Made by a program: the position numbers and the translations under genes
Source of the DNA: Brevundimonas nasdae
GTDB lineage: Bacteria > Pseudomonadota > Alphaproteobacteria > Caulobacterales > Caulobacteraceae
DNA: 64,000 nucleotides
Reading direction: 5' to 3'
Assembly: GCF_016654005.1 (NCBI RefSeq)
Contig: NZ_JAEPWN010000008.1
Coordinates: 1 to 64,000, forward strand
Part shown: one piece after another, positions 33,664 to 44,375 of the stretch
Numbering within the stretch: position 1 is the stretch's first letter
How the letters are laid out: every line of letters starts with the position of its first letter
Notes under the pieces: generated by a model
Database searches by the model: none
Told to the model about the DNA's origin: nothing
The model's input: the letters and a program-made list of their open reading frames with translations, nothing else

Positions 33664-34263
33664 TCAGGCGATATTTTTCGTTCTGGGCGGGGCGTATTTC
33701 GCCCGCAGCGCCTCGCAGGCCGCGACAACGGAAACGACCAGGGTTTCGATCAAGGCCTCGTCGTCCTCGCCATTGCGCGCGGACAGGATTCCGGCGGCGC
33801 CGCTGACGATGAACCAGGCCATGTGTTCGGCCTGTCGCTGGGGCAGACGATAGGCGGCCTGAAGTCCGGCGGCCCAGCCCTGGGCGGTGGCGCGCTGGGC
33901 GGCGCGGGCGCGAGAGGCGAGGGGGCCGTTGTCGCCGGCCAGACGGGTGAACAACTGGCCCTGTTCATCGGCCAGACGGAACCACTGTCGGCAACCGCCG
34001 CGTATCCAGTCCTCCAGACGGGCGTCCGGCTTCATGTTCTCGCGGGCATGGTCGACATAGGCCTGCATTTCACGGTCGAACAGAGCGCCCAGCAGGTCGT
34101 CGCGGTCCTTGAAGTAACGATAGCCCAGCGACTTGGCCACGCCGCAACGCGCCGCGACGCCGTCCATGGTCACGGCCGAAACGCCATCCTCAACGACGAT
34201 TTCCGCAGCGGCGTCCAGAAACCGCGTGCGTCGTTCGGCGCCCTTCAATCGTGTCTGCTTCAC
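33664..34263 (-). CDS. TetR-family transcriptional regulator
   Basis: A 199-residue TetR protein with an N-terminal helix-turn-helix domain (RRTRFLDAAAEIVVEDGVSAV, then TMDGVAARCGVAKSLGYRYF) and a helical ligand domain. The GTG at 34263 has GAGGCAGGG directly ahead; the longer open frame to 34488 overlaps the acyl-CoA synthetase gene end and is not needed. It is the first gene of the block that contains the two AGTGACG-N4-CGTCACT sites, so it probably represses the GST and the TonB receptor. Confidence 0.85.
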   Translation of the reverse strand: MKQTRLKGAERRTRFLDAAAEIVVEDGVSAVTMDGVAARCGVAKSLGYRYFKDRDDLLGALFDREMQAYVDHARENMKPDARLEDWIRGGCRQWFRLADEQGQLFTRLAGDNGPLASRARAAQRATAQGWAAGLQAAYRLPQRQAEHMAWFIVSGAAGILSARNGEDDEALIETLVVSVVAACEALRAKYAPPRTKNIA

Positions 34264-34475
34264 GCCCTGCCTCGGTGAGCCAATGTGACGGCTGTCGAGG
34301 AAGGGAGCGGGGGATATGGCCGCCCTGCTCAGGCGCCGTATGGTGATCCGTTTCTCCGCGCCTGCGAACAGCCTACGGTCGTCCGCGCGCAGGCGGGCGA
34401 CAGACCGCAGTACGCCTCTCGGCTTGGCGGTGGCAATGGGGCGCGCCAACCGGAGGTCTGTCCCGATGGCGAGGG

Positions 34476-36251
<1,776 letters not shown>

Positions 36252-36597
36252 GGTCGTTTCCTCTACTGCTGGCCCGTTTGCCGGGCTCTTGAGTATTTTG
36301 AACGCACAGCGTCCCCGGAAGCGATGGCGGCCGCGACCGGATGTGCTGTAGTTTCGAACTTGAGGTATGATTGAGATTGGAGTCAAGCCAATCCGTTCAA
36401 AGCCCCAAGGCGCAGACCAACATCGGGGCCATGGGTGCCGGAAGTATTGATACAAGCGAATGGAACCGGGGTTATGGCGCCGGGTTTCGGGCCGCATATC
36501 CGGGGCTTGCGTCCGCCGTTCGCAGCCGATACTCCAAATATCGAATATTTGGTATGGCAACCGAAGCGCAGCGGCGCTTCAACCTCAGGAGACGCGC
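36252..36597. promoter_or_regulatory. Divergent promoter region of the acyl-CoA synthetase and dehydrogenase genes
   Basis: No gene. It holds a strong inverted repeat CCAAATAT-CGA-ATATTTGG at 36534-36552, flanked by ATAC and GTAT that roughly extend the symmetry. It is about 45 bp before the dehydrogenase start, a typical TetR-type operator. Confidence 0.65.
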
Positions 36598-37869
36598 GTG
36601 GACTTTCAGCTTTCAGACAGAGAGACGCATTTCCGCGATCGGGTGAAGGCGTTCATCGACACCCGCATCCGTCCGCGCCACGCCGATTATCTGGCCCAGC
36701 AGCGCGAGGGCGAGCGCTGGAAGGTCATTCCGGTGATCGAGGAGATGAAGGCCCACGCCAAGGCCGAGGGGCTGTGGAACCTGTTCATGCCCCCGACCAG
36801 CGGCGCGCCCCATGTGGACGACAGCTTCGTGTTCGAGGGCACGCAACTGTCCAATCTGGAATACGCCCTGTGCGCCGAAGAGATGGGCAAGGTCGAATGG
36901 GCGTCCGAGGTGTTCAACTGCTCCGCGCCCGACACCGGCAATATGGAAGTGCTGAATCGATACGGCACGCTGGAGCAGAAGGAGCGCTGGCTGCGTCCGC
37001 TGATGAACGGTGAAATCCGCTCGGCCTTCCTGATGACTGAACCGGAAGTCGCTTCGTCCGACGCCACCAACATCCAGACCCGGATCGAGCGGGACGGCGA
37101 CCACTATGTCATCAACGGCCGCAAGTGGTGGTCGTCGGGCGCGGGCGATCCGCGCTGCAAACTGGCCATTGTCATGGGACGCACCAATCCCGAGGCGGCG
37201 CGTCACCAGCAGCAGGCGCAGATTCTGGTCGACCTCTCGACTCCCGGCGTCCGCATCGAGCGGATGCTGTCGGTCTATGGCTATGACCACGCGCCGCACG
37301 GCCATGCCGAAATCGCTCTGGAGAATGTGCGGGTGCCGGTCGAGAATCTGGTGTTGGGCGAGGGACGTGGCTTCGAGATTTCGCAAGGGCGGCTTGGCCC
37401 GGGCCGCATCCATCACTGCATGCGCACGATCGGCGCCGCCGAAATGGCGCTGGAGGCCATGTGCCGTCGACTGGTCAGCCGCGTCGCCTTCGGCAAGCGG
37501 ATCAGCGACAACAACGTCTGGGAGGAACGGATCGCCCGCGCCCGCATCGACATCGAATGCAGCCGCCTGCTGTGTCTGAAGGCCGCCGACATGATGGATC
37601 GGGCGGGCAACAAGTCGGCCCAGCTGGAGATCGCTCTGATCAAGGTGCAGGCGCCGACCATGGCGCTGAAAATCCTCGATGACGCCATTCAGGCGCACGG
37701 CGGCGGCGGTGTTTCGGGTGATTTCGAACTGGCGGCGGCCTGGGCGGGCATCCGCACCCTGCGCTTCGCCGACGGCCCGGACGAGGTGCACAACCGCGCC
37801 ATCGCCCGCGCTGAGCTGGGCAAATACGAGGACGTCGCCGCCCCGCGTCCAGAGCGGACCCACCGCTAA
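36598..37869 (+). CDS. Acyl-CoA dehydrogenase
   Basis: A 423-residue flavoprotein of the acyl-CoA dehydrogenase fold: [19 protein letters not shown] (FAD/substrate loop), [15 protein letters not shown], the helical C-domain [11 protein letters not shown], and [15 protein letters not shown]. Its N-terminal style ([19 protein letters not shown]) resembles the ACAD10/11-like branch. The GTG at 36598 has AGGAGACG ahead. It introduces a C2-C3 double bond into an acyl-CoA made by the divergent synthetase. The SDR gene follows after 51 bp. Confidence 0.9.
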   Translation: MDFQLSDRETHFRDRVKAFIDTRIRPRHADYLAQQREGERWKVIPVIEEMKAHAKAEGLWNLFMPPTSGAPHVDDSFVFEGTQLSNLEYALCAEEMGKVEWASEVFNCSAPDTGNMEVLNRYGTLEQKERWLRPLMNGEIRSAFLMTEPEVASSDATNIQTRIERDGDHYVINGRKWWSSGAGDPRCKLAIVMGRTNPEAARHQQQAQILVDLSTPGVRIERMLSVYGYDHAPHGHAEIALENVRVPVENLVLGEGRGFEISQGRLGPGRIHHCMRTIGAAEMALEAMCRRLVSRVAFGKRISDNNVWEERIARARIDIECSRLLCLKAADMMDRAGNKSAQLEIALIKVQAPTMALKILDDAIQAHGGGGVSGDFELAAAWAGIRTLRFADGPDEVHNRAIARAELGKYEDVAAPRPERTHR

Positions 37870-37920
37870 AAGCCGCCGTCATTTCGGCCTTTGGGCCGCA
37901 CCGCATTTCAGGGTTTACGC

Positions 37921-38691
37921 ATGTCTCAATTCGATCTGGCCGGTAAGGTCGTCATCATCACCGGTTCATCGCGCGGCATCGGCAAGGCGGCGGCGGAAGA
38001 ACTGGCCGCCAATGGCGCCAAGGTGGTCATCTCCAGCCGTAATCAGGACGCCTGCGACGTCGTGGCGGCGGAAATCAACGCGCGTCACGGCGATGGAACA
38101 GCCATCGCCGTCGCCGCCAGCATCGCCCACAAATCGCAGTTGGAGAATCTGGTCAACGAGACGCGCAAGGCTTTCGGGCGTGTCGATGTCGTGGTCTGCA
38201 ACGCCGCCAGCAATCCGCACTATGGCCCGATCGGCACCATCACCGACGAGCAGTTCCGCAAGATCTTCGACAACAACGTGCTGTCGAACCACTGGCTGAT
38301 CCAGATGGTCATCGGCGAGATGATTGAGCGCAAGGAGGGTTCGATCATCATCATCTCCTCGGTCGGCGGCTTGCGCGGCTCGGACATGATCGGCGGCTAC
38401 AACGTCTCCAAGGCGGCGGACTTCCAGTTGGCGCGCAATCTGGCGGTGGAATACGGACGCCACAACGTCCGCATCAACTGCATTGCGCCGGGGCTGGTCC
38501 GCACCGACTTCGCCAAGGCGCTGTGGGAAGACTCCAAGGTCGAAAAGTCCATGACCTCCGAGACCCCGCTGCGTCGTATCGGCGAGCCGCATGAGATCGC
38601 GGGGGCGGTGACCTTCCTGGCCTCGTCGGCCTCGACCTTCATGACCGGGCAGGCGCTGATCGTGGACGGCGGCGCGACGATCCGATCCTGA
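37921..38691 (+). CDS. Short-chain dehydrogenase/reductase
   Basis: A 256-residue classical SDR: the NAD(P)-binding TGSSRGIG at about 14-21, NAAS around 97, the catalytic Ser in ISSVGG and YNVSK (Tyr/Lys), ending VDGGATIRS. The ATG at 37921 begins the usual family N-terminus (FDLAGKVVIITG). It probably oxidises a 3-hydroxyacyl-CoA or related alcohol in the same pathway as the upstream dehydrogenase. A perfect terminator follows. Confidence 0.9.
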   Translation: MSQFDLAGKVVIITGSSRGIGKAAAEELAANGAKVVISSRNQDACDVVAAEINARHGDGTAIAVAASIAHKSQLENLVNETRKAFGRVDVVVCNAASNPHYGPIGTITDEQFRKIFDNNVLSNHWLIQMVIGEMIERKEGSIIIISSVGGLRGSDMIGGYNVSKAADFQLARNLAVEYGRHNVRINCIAPGLVRTDFAKALWEDSKVEKSMTSETPLRRIGEPHEIAGAVTFLASSASTFMTGQALIVDGGATIRS

Positions 38692-38702
38692 TCGAAAGCG
38701 GG

Positions 38703-38736
38703 GTCAGCCTGATGCTCGCAGCATCAGGCTGACTTT
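38703..38736 (+). terminator. Strong rho-independent terminator
   Basis: A perfect 14-bp stem, GTCAGCCTGATGCT and AGCATCAGGCTGAC, with a 3-base loop (CGC), followed by TTT. It closes the acyl-CoA dehydrogenase-SDR transcript and insulates the next regulator gene. Confidence 0.85.
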
Positions 38737-38752
38737 CCCCCGAGATTGGGCT

Positions 38753-38778
38753 CGTTTTATTGGGCCCGTTTTATTGGG
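38753..38778 (+). repeat. Tandem repeat CGTTTTATTGGG x2 before the double-TetR gene
   Basis: Two perfect 12-bp copies (38753-38764 and 38767-38778), period 14 bp, end 12 bp before the start codon. A partial ATTGGG precedes them. Likely an operator or promoter element for autoregulation. Confidence 0.5.
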
Positions 38779-38790
38779 TATGTATCGCCA

Positions 38791-40041
38791 ATGAGCAGCA
38801 CGGATATCGAGCCTGCGGAATCGCGACGCCCCGCCCGCTATCACGCCAAGCGCGAGGCCATTCTCGCCGCCGCCGCCCTGGCCATCAACGAGCAGAGCGC
38901 CAAGGGTCTGACGCTGGCCGACGTGGGGCGCAGGGTCGGGCTGACCACGACCAGCGTCACCTATTATTTCAAGAAAAAGGAAGATCTGGCGGCGGCCTGT
39001 TTCAGCCGGACGCTGGACAAGCTGCTGGAGATTCTGGACCAGGCGTTGGAGGAGCCGACCCCCCAGTTGCGGGTGCGGCGTTATCTGTCGCTGCACATGG
39101 CGCGGCTGGCCCGGATTCAGGCGGGGCAGGAGGCGCCCTTCGCGGTGCTGTCCGATCTGCGCGCCATGGAAGACCCGCTGCGCGGCCAACTGCTGGCGGG
39201 CTGGCGCACCGTGTTCCGGCGGACTCGCAGCCTGTGGGGCGCGCCCGCGACACGGGTTCACGCGGACCTCTACGGCGCGCGCGCGCATCTATTGTTGGAA
39301 AAGACCTTCTGGCTGCCGGTCTGGCTGGACCGTTACGACGCCTATGAGTTCGACCGGCTGGAAGCGCGCATGATGCAGTTGCTGACGCACGGCATCGCAG
39401 CCGCAGGGCAGCCCTGGGCGCCGGAGCTGATCCCTCTGGTGCAGATTCAGGACGATGAAACGGTCAATCGCGACGCCTTCCTGCGCGTCGCCACCCGTCT
39501 GATGAACGAGGTCGGCTATCGCGGCGCGTCGGTCGAACGGATTTCGGCCGAACTGAAGGTCACCAAGGGCAGCTTCTATCATCACATGGATGCCAAGGAT
39601 GACCTGATCACCGCCTGTTATGACCGCAGCTTCAACATCATGACGACGGCGCAGCGTCTGTCGGACACGGTGGCCGGCAATCACTGGCGTCGGCTGTCCA
39701 GCGTTCTGGCCAGCATACTCGATCTTCAGTTGGCCAATGGCGAGGGGCTGCTTCGCACGACCGCCCTGACCAGCGTGCCTGCGCGTGAGTTCGCCCTTAT
39801 GCTGGAACGGTCGCACCGGATCGCCCAGTCCTATGCGGGCATGATCAGCGACGGCGTCGCCGAGGGCTCGATGCGGCCTGTCGATCCCTTCATCGCCAGT
39901 CAGGGTTTGGTCGCGCTGCAGAACGCCGCCTTCGACATGCGGAGTTGGGCTTCGACCATGCCGAGAGAGCGTGCGGTGGCCCTGTACGCCTCCAGCCTGG
40001 CCTTCGGCATGTTTGATGATCGGGTGCTGGAGACGCTTTGA
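38791..40041 (+). CDS. Tandem TetR regulator with two DNA-binding domains
   Basis: A 416-residue protein made of two TetR units in one chain. The first helix-turn-helix is at about 15-62 (REAILAAAALAINEQ; TLADVGRRVGLTTTSVTYYF). The second is at about 226-275 (DAFLRVATRLMNEVGYRG; SVERISAELKVTKGSFYHH). Each is followed by its own helical ligand-type domain. Typical TetR proteins are about 200 residues and dimerise, so this may act as a built-in pseudo-dimer. The ATG at 38791 follows a tandem repeat. It lies after the acyl-CoA dehydrogenase-SDR genes and 200 bp before an MDR oxidoreductase, possible targets. Confidence 0.85.
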   Translation: MSSTDIEPAESRRPARYHAKREAILAAAALAINEQSAKGLTLADVGRRVGLTTTSVTYYFKKKEDLAAACFSRTLDKLLEILDQALEEPTPQLRVRRYLSLHMARLARIQAGQEAPFAVLSDLRAMEDPLRGQLLAGWRTVFRRTRSLWGAPATRVHADLYGARAHLLLEKTFWLPVWLDRYDAYEFDRLEARMMQLLTHGIAAAGQPWAPELIPLVQIQDDETVNRDAFLRVATRLMNEVGYRGASVERISAELKVTKGSFYHHMDAKDDLITACYDRSFNIMTTAQRLSDTVAGNHWRRLSSVLASILDLQLANGEGLLRTTALTSVPAREFALMLERSHRIAQSYAGMISDGVAEGSMRPVDPFIASQGLVALQNAAFDMRSWASTMPRERAVALYASSLAFGMFDDRVLETL

Positions 40042-40245
40042 TGCGGGTCGTCGGCGCGTTCCGCCGTTCTGCAGCTGTGGGCATACCCATTTTTCGATTT
40101 ATGCCTTGATGCGTCCCGGGAAATGCTTCATCCACAGGGCGTCAGACAGCCGTCATTACGGCCGCGACCCCTATTTCCGCGTCGGCGAACACGCTGCCGC
40201 GTTCCCAAGCCGCCGCATGGCGTGACCAGACTGGAAAGACGGACC

Positions 40246-41376
40246 ATGACCGACATCGCTTCCGGCATCGAACTCAGAACCCTGATCACCTCTGAGGGGC
40301 AGTTGCGGCTGTCGCTGGAGCGGGTTTCGGTTCCTCATCCCGCAGACGGTCAGATTGTCGTGCGGGTCGAGGCTGCGCCGATAAGCCCGTCCGACCTCGC
40401 GCTTCTGCTTGGTCCTGCTGACCTCAGCACGGCGCGGGCCGAAGGGACGGCGGACAGCCCGGTTCTGGTCGCCGACGTGCCGCAGCGCCGGCTGGCCATT
40501 ATCAAGGGGCGGCTGGATCAGTCGATGCCGGCGGGCAATGAGGGCGCAGGAACCGTCATCGCGGCAGGCGCCAAGGCCGAGCATCTGCTTGGCAAGACGG
40601 TCGCCATCGTCGGCGGGCCGACGTTCGCCCAATATGTCACCGTGCGCGCCCATGACGCCCTGGTGCTGCCGGAGGGCGCGACCGCCGTCGACGGCGCATC
40701 GGCCTTCGTCAACCCGATGACGGCGCTGGGCATGGTCGAGACGATGCGCCGCGAAGGCCATACGGCGCTGGTCCACACCGCCGCCGCCTCGAACCTGGGG
40801 CAGATGCTGAACAAGATCTGCCTGGCCGACGGCATCGGCTTGGTGAACATCGTCCGCAGCGCCGAACAGGCGGCCCTGTTGCGCGACATCGGTGCGAAAC
40901 ATGTGATCGACAGCACGTTGGAAAGCTTTGAAGCCGACCTGGCCGACGCCATCGCCGCGACCGGCGCGACCCTGGCGTTCGACGCCATCGGCGGAGGCAA
41001 GCTGGCGGGGCAAATCCTGAACGCGATGGAGATCGCCGTCATCCGCTCGGGCGCGCCCTTCAGCCGCTATGGCTCGTCGGTGCACAAACAGGTCTATATC
41101 TATGGCGGCCTGGACCTGCGCCCGACCGAACTGACGCGCGGCTTCGGCATGAGCTGGGGCGTCGGCGGCTGGTTGCTGCCGCCCAGCCTGGCAAAGTTCG
41201 GCATGGAGACGGTGATCGCCATGCGCGGCCGGGTCATGGCGGAACTGAAGACCACCTTCGCCAGCCGCTACACCGCGGAAATCTCTCTGGCCGACGCGCT
41301 GAAGCCCGAAATCGTCGCCGCATATAATCGTCGCGCGACTGGCGAGAAATATCTGATCCTGCCGCAGAAGACCTGA
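40246..41376 (+). CDS. MDR-superfamily zinc-type alcohol dehydrogenase/quinone oxidoreductase-like protein
   Basis: A 376-residue medium-chain dehydrogenase/reductase: the N-terminal GroES-like domain (IVVRVEAAPISPSDLALLLG; PAGNEGAGTVIAAG) and a Rossmann domain (ALVHTAAASNLGQMLNKI). The catalytic Zn ligands of true alcohol dehydrogenases are not evident, suggesting a quinone-oxidoreductase-like or enoyl-reductase activity. The ATG at 40246 has GGAAAG ahead. The upstream 200 bp contains no gene. Substrate unknown. Confidence 0.8.
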   Translation: MTDIASGIELRTLITSEGQLRLSLERVSVPHPADGQIVVRVEAAPISPSDLALLLGPADLSTARAEGTADSPVLVADVPQRRLAIIKGRLDQSMPAGNEGAGTVIAAGAKAEHLLGKTVAIVGGPTFAQYVTVRAHDALVLPEGATAVDGASAFVNPMTALGMVETMRREGHTALVHTAAASNLGQMLNKICLADGIGLVNIVRSAEQAALLRDIGAKHVIDSTLESFEADLADAIAATGATLAFDAIGGGKLAGQILNAMEIAVIRSGAPFSRYGSSVHKQVYIYGGLDLRPTELTRGFGMSWGVGGWLLPPSLAKFGMETVIAMRGRVMAELKTTFASRYTAEISLADALKPEIVAAYNRRATGEKYLILPQKT

Positions 41377-41409
41377 CCGGGCGGGGGCGTCGCCACCTTC
41401 GCGCCCCCT

Positions 41410-41862
41410 TCAGTCTGCTGTTTTCTCGATACGTGCCGCGACGCGGGCGAGGAGGGTGGATAGGGTTGCATGTTCCTTGGGCGTGAGGTCGGCGCAGATT
41501 TCGGCATCGAGCAGGCGCAGGGCGTCGCGGCCGGGTTCCAGCAGGCCGTGCGCATGGTCCGTCAATGCGATGAGGCTGCTGCGCCCGTCTGTGGGCGAGG
41601 GTTCGCGTTGGATCAGGTTGTCGCGTTCCATCCGCGCCAGCAACTGGGCCATACTGGGCTGTTCCACATCCGCGAACTCGGCCAGGGCCTTCTGCGTCAG
41701 ACGTTCACCATTTTTCAGCGCGACCAGCACGGGCAGTTGGGCGGTCGTCACGCCTACCGACTTCAGACTGTCGTCCATACGCTTCATCAGCAGCTTGCCA
41801 AGGCGGCTGATGACCAGGGCGGGCATGGTTTCGGGCCGCCATTGCGACAGGGGCTTGTTCAT
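41410..41862 (-). CDS. MarR-family transcriptional regulator
   Basis: A 150-residue winged-helix regulator: LPVLVALKNGERLTQKALAE, then FADVEQPSMAQLLARMERDNLI (recognition helix) and the wing REPSPTDGRSSLIALT. It is divergent from the FAD monooxygenase with only 60 bp between the start codons. It very likely represses both in the absence of a phenolic or drug-like ligand. Confidence 0.9.
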   Translation of the reverse strand: MNKPLSQWRPETMPALVISRLGKLLMKRMDDSLKSVGVTTAQLPVLVALKNGERLTQKALAEFADVEQPSMAQLLARMERDNLIQREPSPTDGRSSLIALTDHAHGLLEPGRDALRLLDAEICADLTPKEHATLSTLLARVAARIEKTAD

Positions 41863-41922
41863 TTGTATAGGTGGCTATATTTATTGATAGTGTCCTATAT
41901 AAATTATCGAAGCTGGTTTGAA
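41863..41922. promoter_or_regulatory. Shared MarR/monooxygenase promoter
   Basis: An AT-rich 60-bp gap containing TATAGG (41866-41871) and CCTATA (41894-41899) as inverted arms. Plausible overlapping promoters and MarR site. Confidence 0.5.
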
Positions 41923-43068
41923 ATGCAACATCCATCCATCGCCATCATCGGGGCTGGGCCTGCCGGGCTGACGGCCGCCAATATCCTGCACCGCGCCGGT
42001 TGGCGGGTGGAAGTCTTTGAGAGCGACGCCTCACTGACCGCGCGCGATCAGGGCGGCACCCTGGACCTGCATCCTGACAGCGGGCAGTTGGCGCTGGTGA
42101 AGGCGGGGCTGCTGGACGATTTTCTGGCTGAGGCCCGGCATGAGGACCAGGAGCAGAGGGTCGCGGACTATGTGACCGGCGCCCTGTTGCGTGAAGAGAT
42201 ACCCGAGGCGGGAACCGGCGACCGCCCCGAGATCGACCGGGTGTTGTTGCGCCAACTTCTGCTGCGTCCCTTGCCGGACGAACTGGTGTATTGGGGCGTG
42301 CGGGTCGAGGCGGTGACTGCGCTGGCGGACGGGCGCCACGAATTGCGCCTGAATACGGGTGTCATGGGGCCGTTCGATCTGGTTATCGGTGCGGATGGCG
42401 CATGGTCGAGGGTGCGGGCGGCGCTGACTGAGGCCCAGCCGGTCTATTCCGGCGTCACCTTTGTAGAGTTGTGGCTGAACGACGTGGATGCGCGCCATCC
42501 TGAGTTAGCCAAGCTGGTTGGCCATGGTTCGATGTACGCCCTGCATGGCGGGGTGGGGATCATTGGTCAGCGGAATGGCGGCGACACGGTCCGCGTCTAC
42601 GCCGCCTTTCGAACCCGGCCCGAGGAGACGGATCGACCGGACAGGGTGCTGGCCGATATCACCAAGACGGAACTGCTGGAGCGGTTTAAGGGCTGGGCGC
42701 CTTCCCTGACTGCCTTGATAACCGATGCTGATCGGGTTGCGGCGGTTCGACCCATTGTCGCCCTGCCGACCGAAACATTGCGGTGGGAGCAAAGGGATGG
42801 CCTGACCCTGGTGGGGGATGCGGCCCATGTCATGCCGCCGATGGGCGTGGGGGTGAATCTGGCGATGCTGGACGCCGCCGAACTGGCCGAGGCCCTGGTC
42901 ACGGCGCAGGACTGGCGACAGGCCGTCCGCGATTATGAGGACGTCATGCTGGCCCGCGCAGCCGAGACGGCGGTCGAGTGCAATCAGGCCTTTGCCGACT
43001 GGTTCGCCGCCGATGGCGAACAGGCGCTGCTGGATGACATGGAGGCGCCAAAAGAGGCCGCCGCCTGA
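41923..43068 (+). CDS. TetX-like FAD-dependent monooxygenase
   Basis: A 381-residue class A flavin monooxygenase. The FAD dinucleotide fold IAIIGAGPAGLTAANIL is at the N-terminus, then DQGGTLDLHPDSGQLAL, a segment strikingly like the GGTLDLH region of tetracycline-inactivating TetX. GADGAWSRVR and the second FAD motif GDAAHVMPPMGVGVNLAMLDA follow. It hydroxylates a small hydrophobic or aromatic molecule using NAD(P)H and O2. The substrate is unproven; many TetX-like proteins act on other compounds. It is controlled in all likelihood by the divergent MarR gene. It converges with the cfa gene. Confidence 0.85.
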   Translation: MQHPSIAIIGAGPAGLTAANILHRAGWRVEVFESDASLTARDQGGTLDLHPDSGQLALVKAGLLDDFLAEARHEDQEQRVADYVTGALLREEIPEAGTGDRPEIDRVLLRQLLLRPLPDELVYWGVRVEAVTALADGRHELRLNTGVMGPFDLVIGADGAWSRVRAALTEAQPVYSGVTFVELWLNDVDARHPELAKLVGHGSMYALHGGVGIIGQRNGGDTVRVYAAFRTRPEETDRPDRVLADITKTELLERFKGWAPSLTALITDADRVAAVRPIVALPTETLRWEQRDGLTLVGDAAHVMPPMGVGVNLAMLDAAELAEALVTAQDWRQAVRDYEDVMLARAAETAVECNQAFADWFAADGEQALLDDMEAPKEAAA

Positions 43069-43074
43069 TCCGGC

Positions 43075-44316
43075 CTACTTCCAGCCCGTTTCGACTTCTC
43101 TCGCCCGCAGCGCGTCTTCGGCCTGTCCGATGTAGTTGCGGGTGAGGGGGACGGCGTGCTGGTTCTTGGCCAGTTGCAGCTGGAAGATGACGATGTCTTC
43201 GTGGCGGAAGGCGGCTTCGGCCATGGAGAGATAGAACTCCCACATCCGGCAGAAGCGGTCGTCGAACATGGCGACCGCCTCGTCGCGACGGGCCATGAAG
43301 GCGTCGCGCCAGGCCTTGAGAGTGAAGGCGTAGTGCAGGCGCAGCACCTCGACATCGGTGATGATTAGGCCTGCGCGCTCGATGGCCGTCGTCATGTCCG
43401 ACAGCGAGGGCAGGTGCCCGCCGGGGAAGATGTAGCGGGTCAGCCAGGGATTGGTCGTGCTGGGTTCATCGGACGACCCGATGGTGTGCAGCAGCATGAC
43501 CCCGTCATCAGTCAGACGCTCGCGGCAGGTGTCGAAGAAGGCTTCGTAGAAGTTCAGGCCGACGTGTTCGAACATGCCCACCGAGACGATGCGGTCAAAG
43601 GTCTCTGGTGTTGCGCGATAGTCCTGAAGCCGGAAGTCGATCTTTCCGTCCAGACCCAAAGCCGAGGCGCGGCTGCGGGCGCGGGCCAGTTGTTCGTCCG
43701 ACAGGGTGACGCCGACGACCTGACCCGCCTGGGCGACGCCGGCCAGATAGAGCGCCATGCCGCCCCAGCCGCAGCCGATCTCAAGCACTCGGTCGCCGGG
43801 ACGCAGGGCCATCTTGGCGGCGATATGGCGCTTCTTGGCCAGTTGGGCCTCGGCCAGAGACTGTCCCGGATGCTCGAAATAGGCGCAGGAGTATTGCCAG
43901 TCCGGGTCCAGAAACAGGGCGTAGAAGGCGTCGCCCAGATCATAGTGATGGGCCACGTTGCGGCGCGACTGACCGGGATTGTTCCTCTGGCCCCACAGAG
44001 ACAGTTTCTGGCGGGTGCGTTCGACCCAGCGCGAAAGGGCCGAGGGGCGGGGATAGGTCTGACCCAGCACCAGGCAGAGGAAGTCGAAGACCGTGCCCTT
44101 TTCGACCAGCAGTCGGCTGTCGGTGAACAGTTCACCGGTGCGAAGTTCGGGCTGGAGCAGCAGTGACAGGACGGCGGCGTTATCGGTCAGCCGCACCACG
44201 ATGGGATCGCCGGTCCCATCGCCCATGAATAGCTTGCTTCCGTTCGGCAGAATGACGGTCAGGTCGCCCGTGCGGACGTGTTTGCCCAATGTCGCTTCGA
44301 CCAGACGCGTCAGCAT
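43075..44316 (-). CDS. cfa: Cyclopropane-fatty-acyl-phospholipid synthase
   Basis: A 413-residue SAM-dependent enzyme: N-terminal lipid-binding part, then HHYDLGDAFYALFLDPDWQYSCAYF and the SAM site VLEIGCGWGGMALYLA, SVGMFEHVG and PWLTRYIFPGGHLPS. All are features of Cfa. It adds a methylene bridge to unsaturated acyl chains of membrane phospholipids. It lies 59 bp downstream of fecR on the same strand, so membrane cyclopropanation may be a target of the ECF sigma factor in this operon. Confidence 0.92.
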   Translation of the reverse strand: MLTRLVEATLGKHVRTGDLTVILPNGSKLFMGDGTGDPIVVRLTDNAAVLSLLLQPELRTGELFTDSRLLVEKGTVFDFLCLVLGQTYPRPSALSRWVERTRQKLSLWGQRNNPGQSRRNVAHHYDLGDAFYALFLDPDWQYSCAYFEHPGQSLAEAQLAKKRHIAAKMALRPGDRVLEIGCGWGGMALYLAGVAQAGQVVGVTLSDEQLARARSRASALGLDGKIDFRLQDYRATPETFDRIVSVGMFEHVGLNFYEAFFDTCRERLTDDGVMLLHTIGSSDEPSTTNPWLTRYIFPGGHLPSLSDMTTAIERAGLIITDVEVLRLHYAFTLKAWRDAFMARRDEAVAMFDDRFCRMWEFYLSMAEAAFRHEDIVIFQLQLAKNQHAVPLTRNYIGQAEDALRAREVETGWK

Positions 44317-44375
44317 TCAGAGGCTCCACCTATCGAAATCGTTCTGCGAATCTAAAGCGCCGAAAACAGGAACAT

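Noticed and set aside
40042..40245. Possible operator CCGTCATTACGG before the MDR oxidoreductase gene
   Set aside because: Short imperfect symmetry, single copy in this window, and no link to a neighbouring regulator's site.
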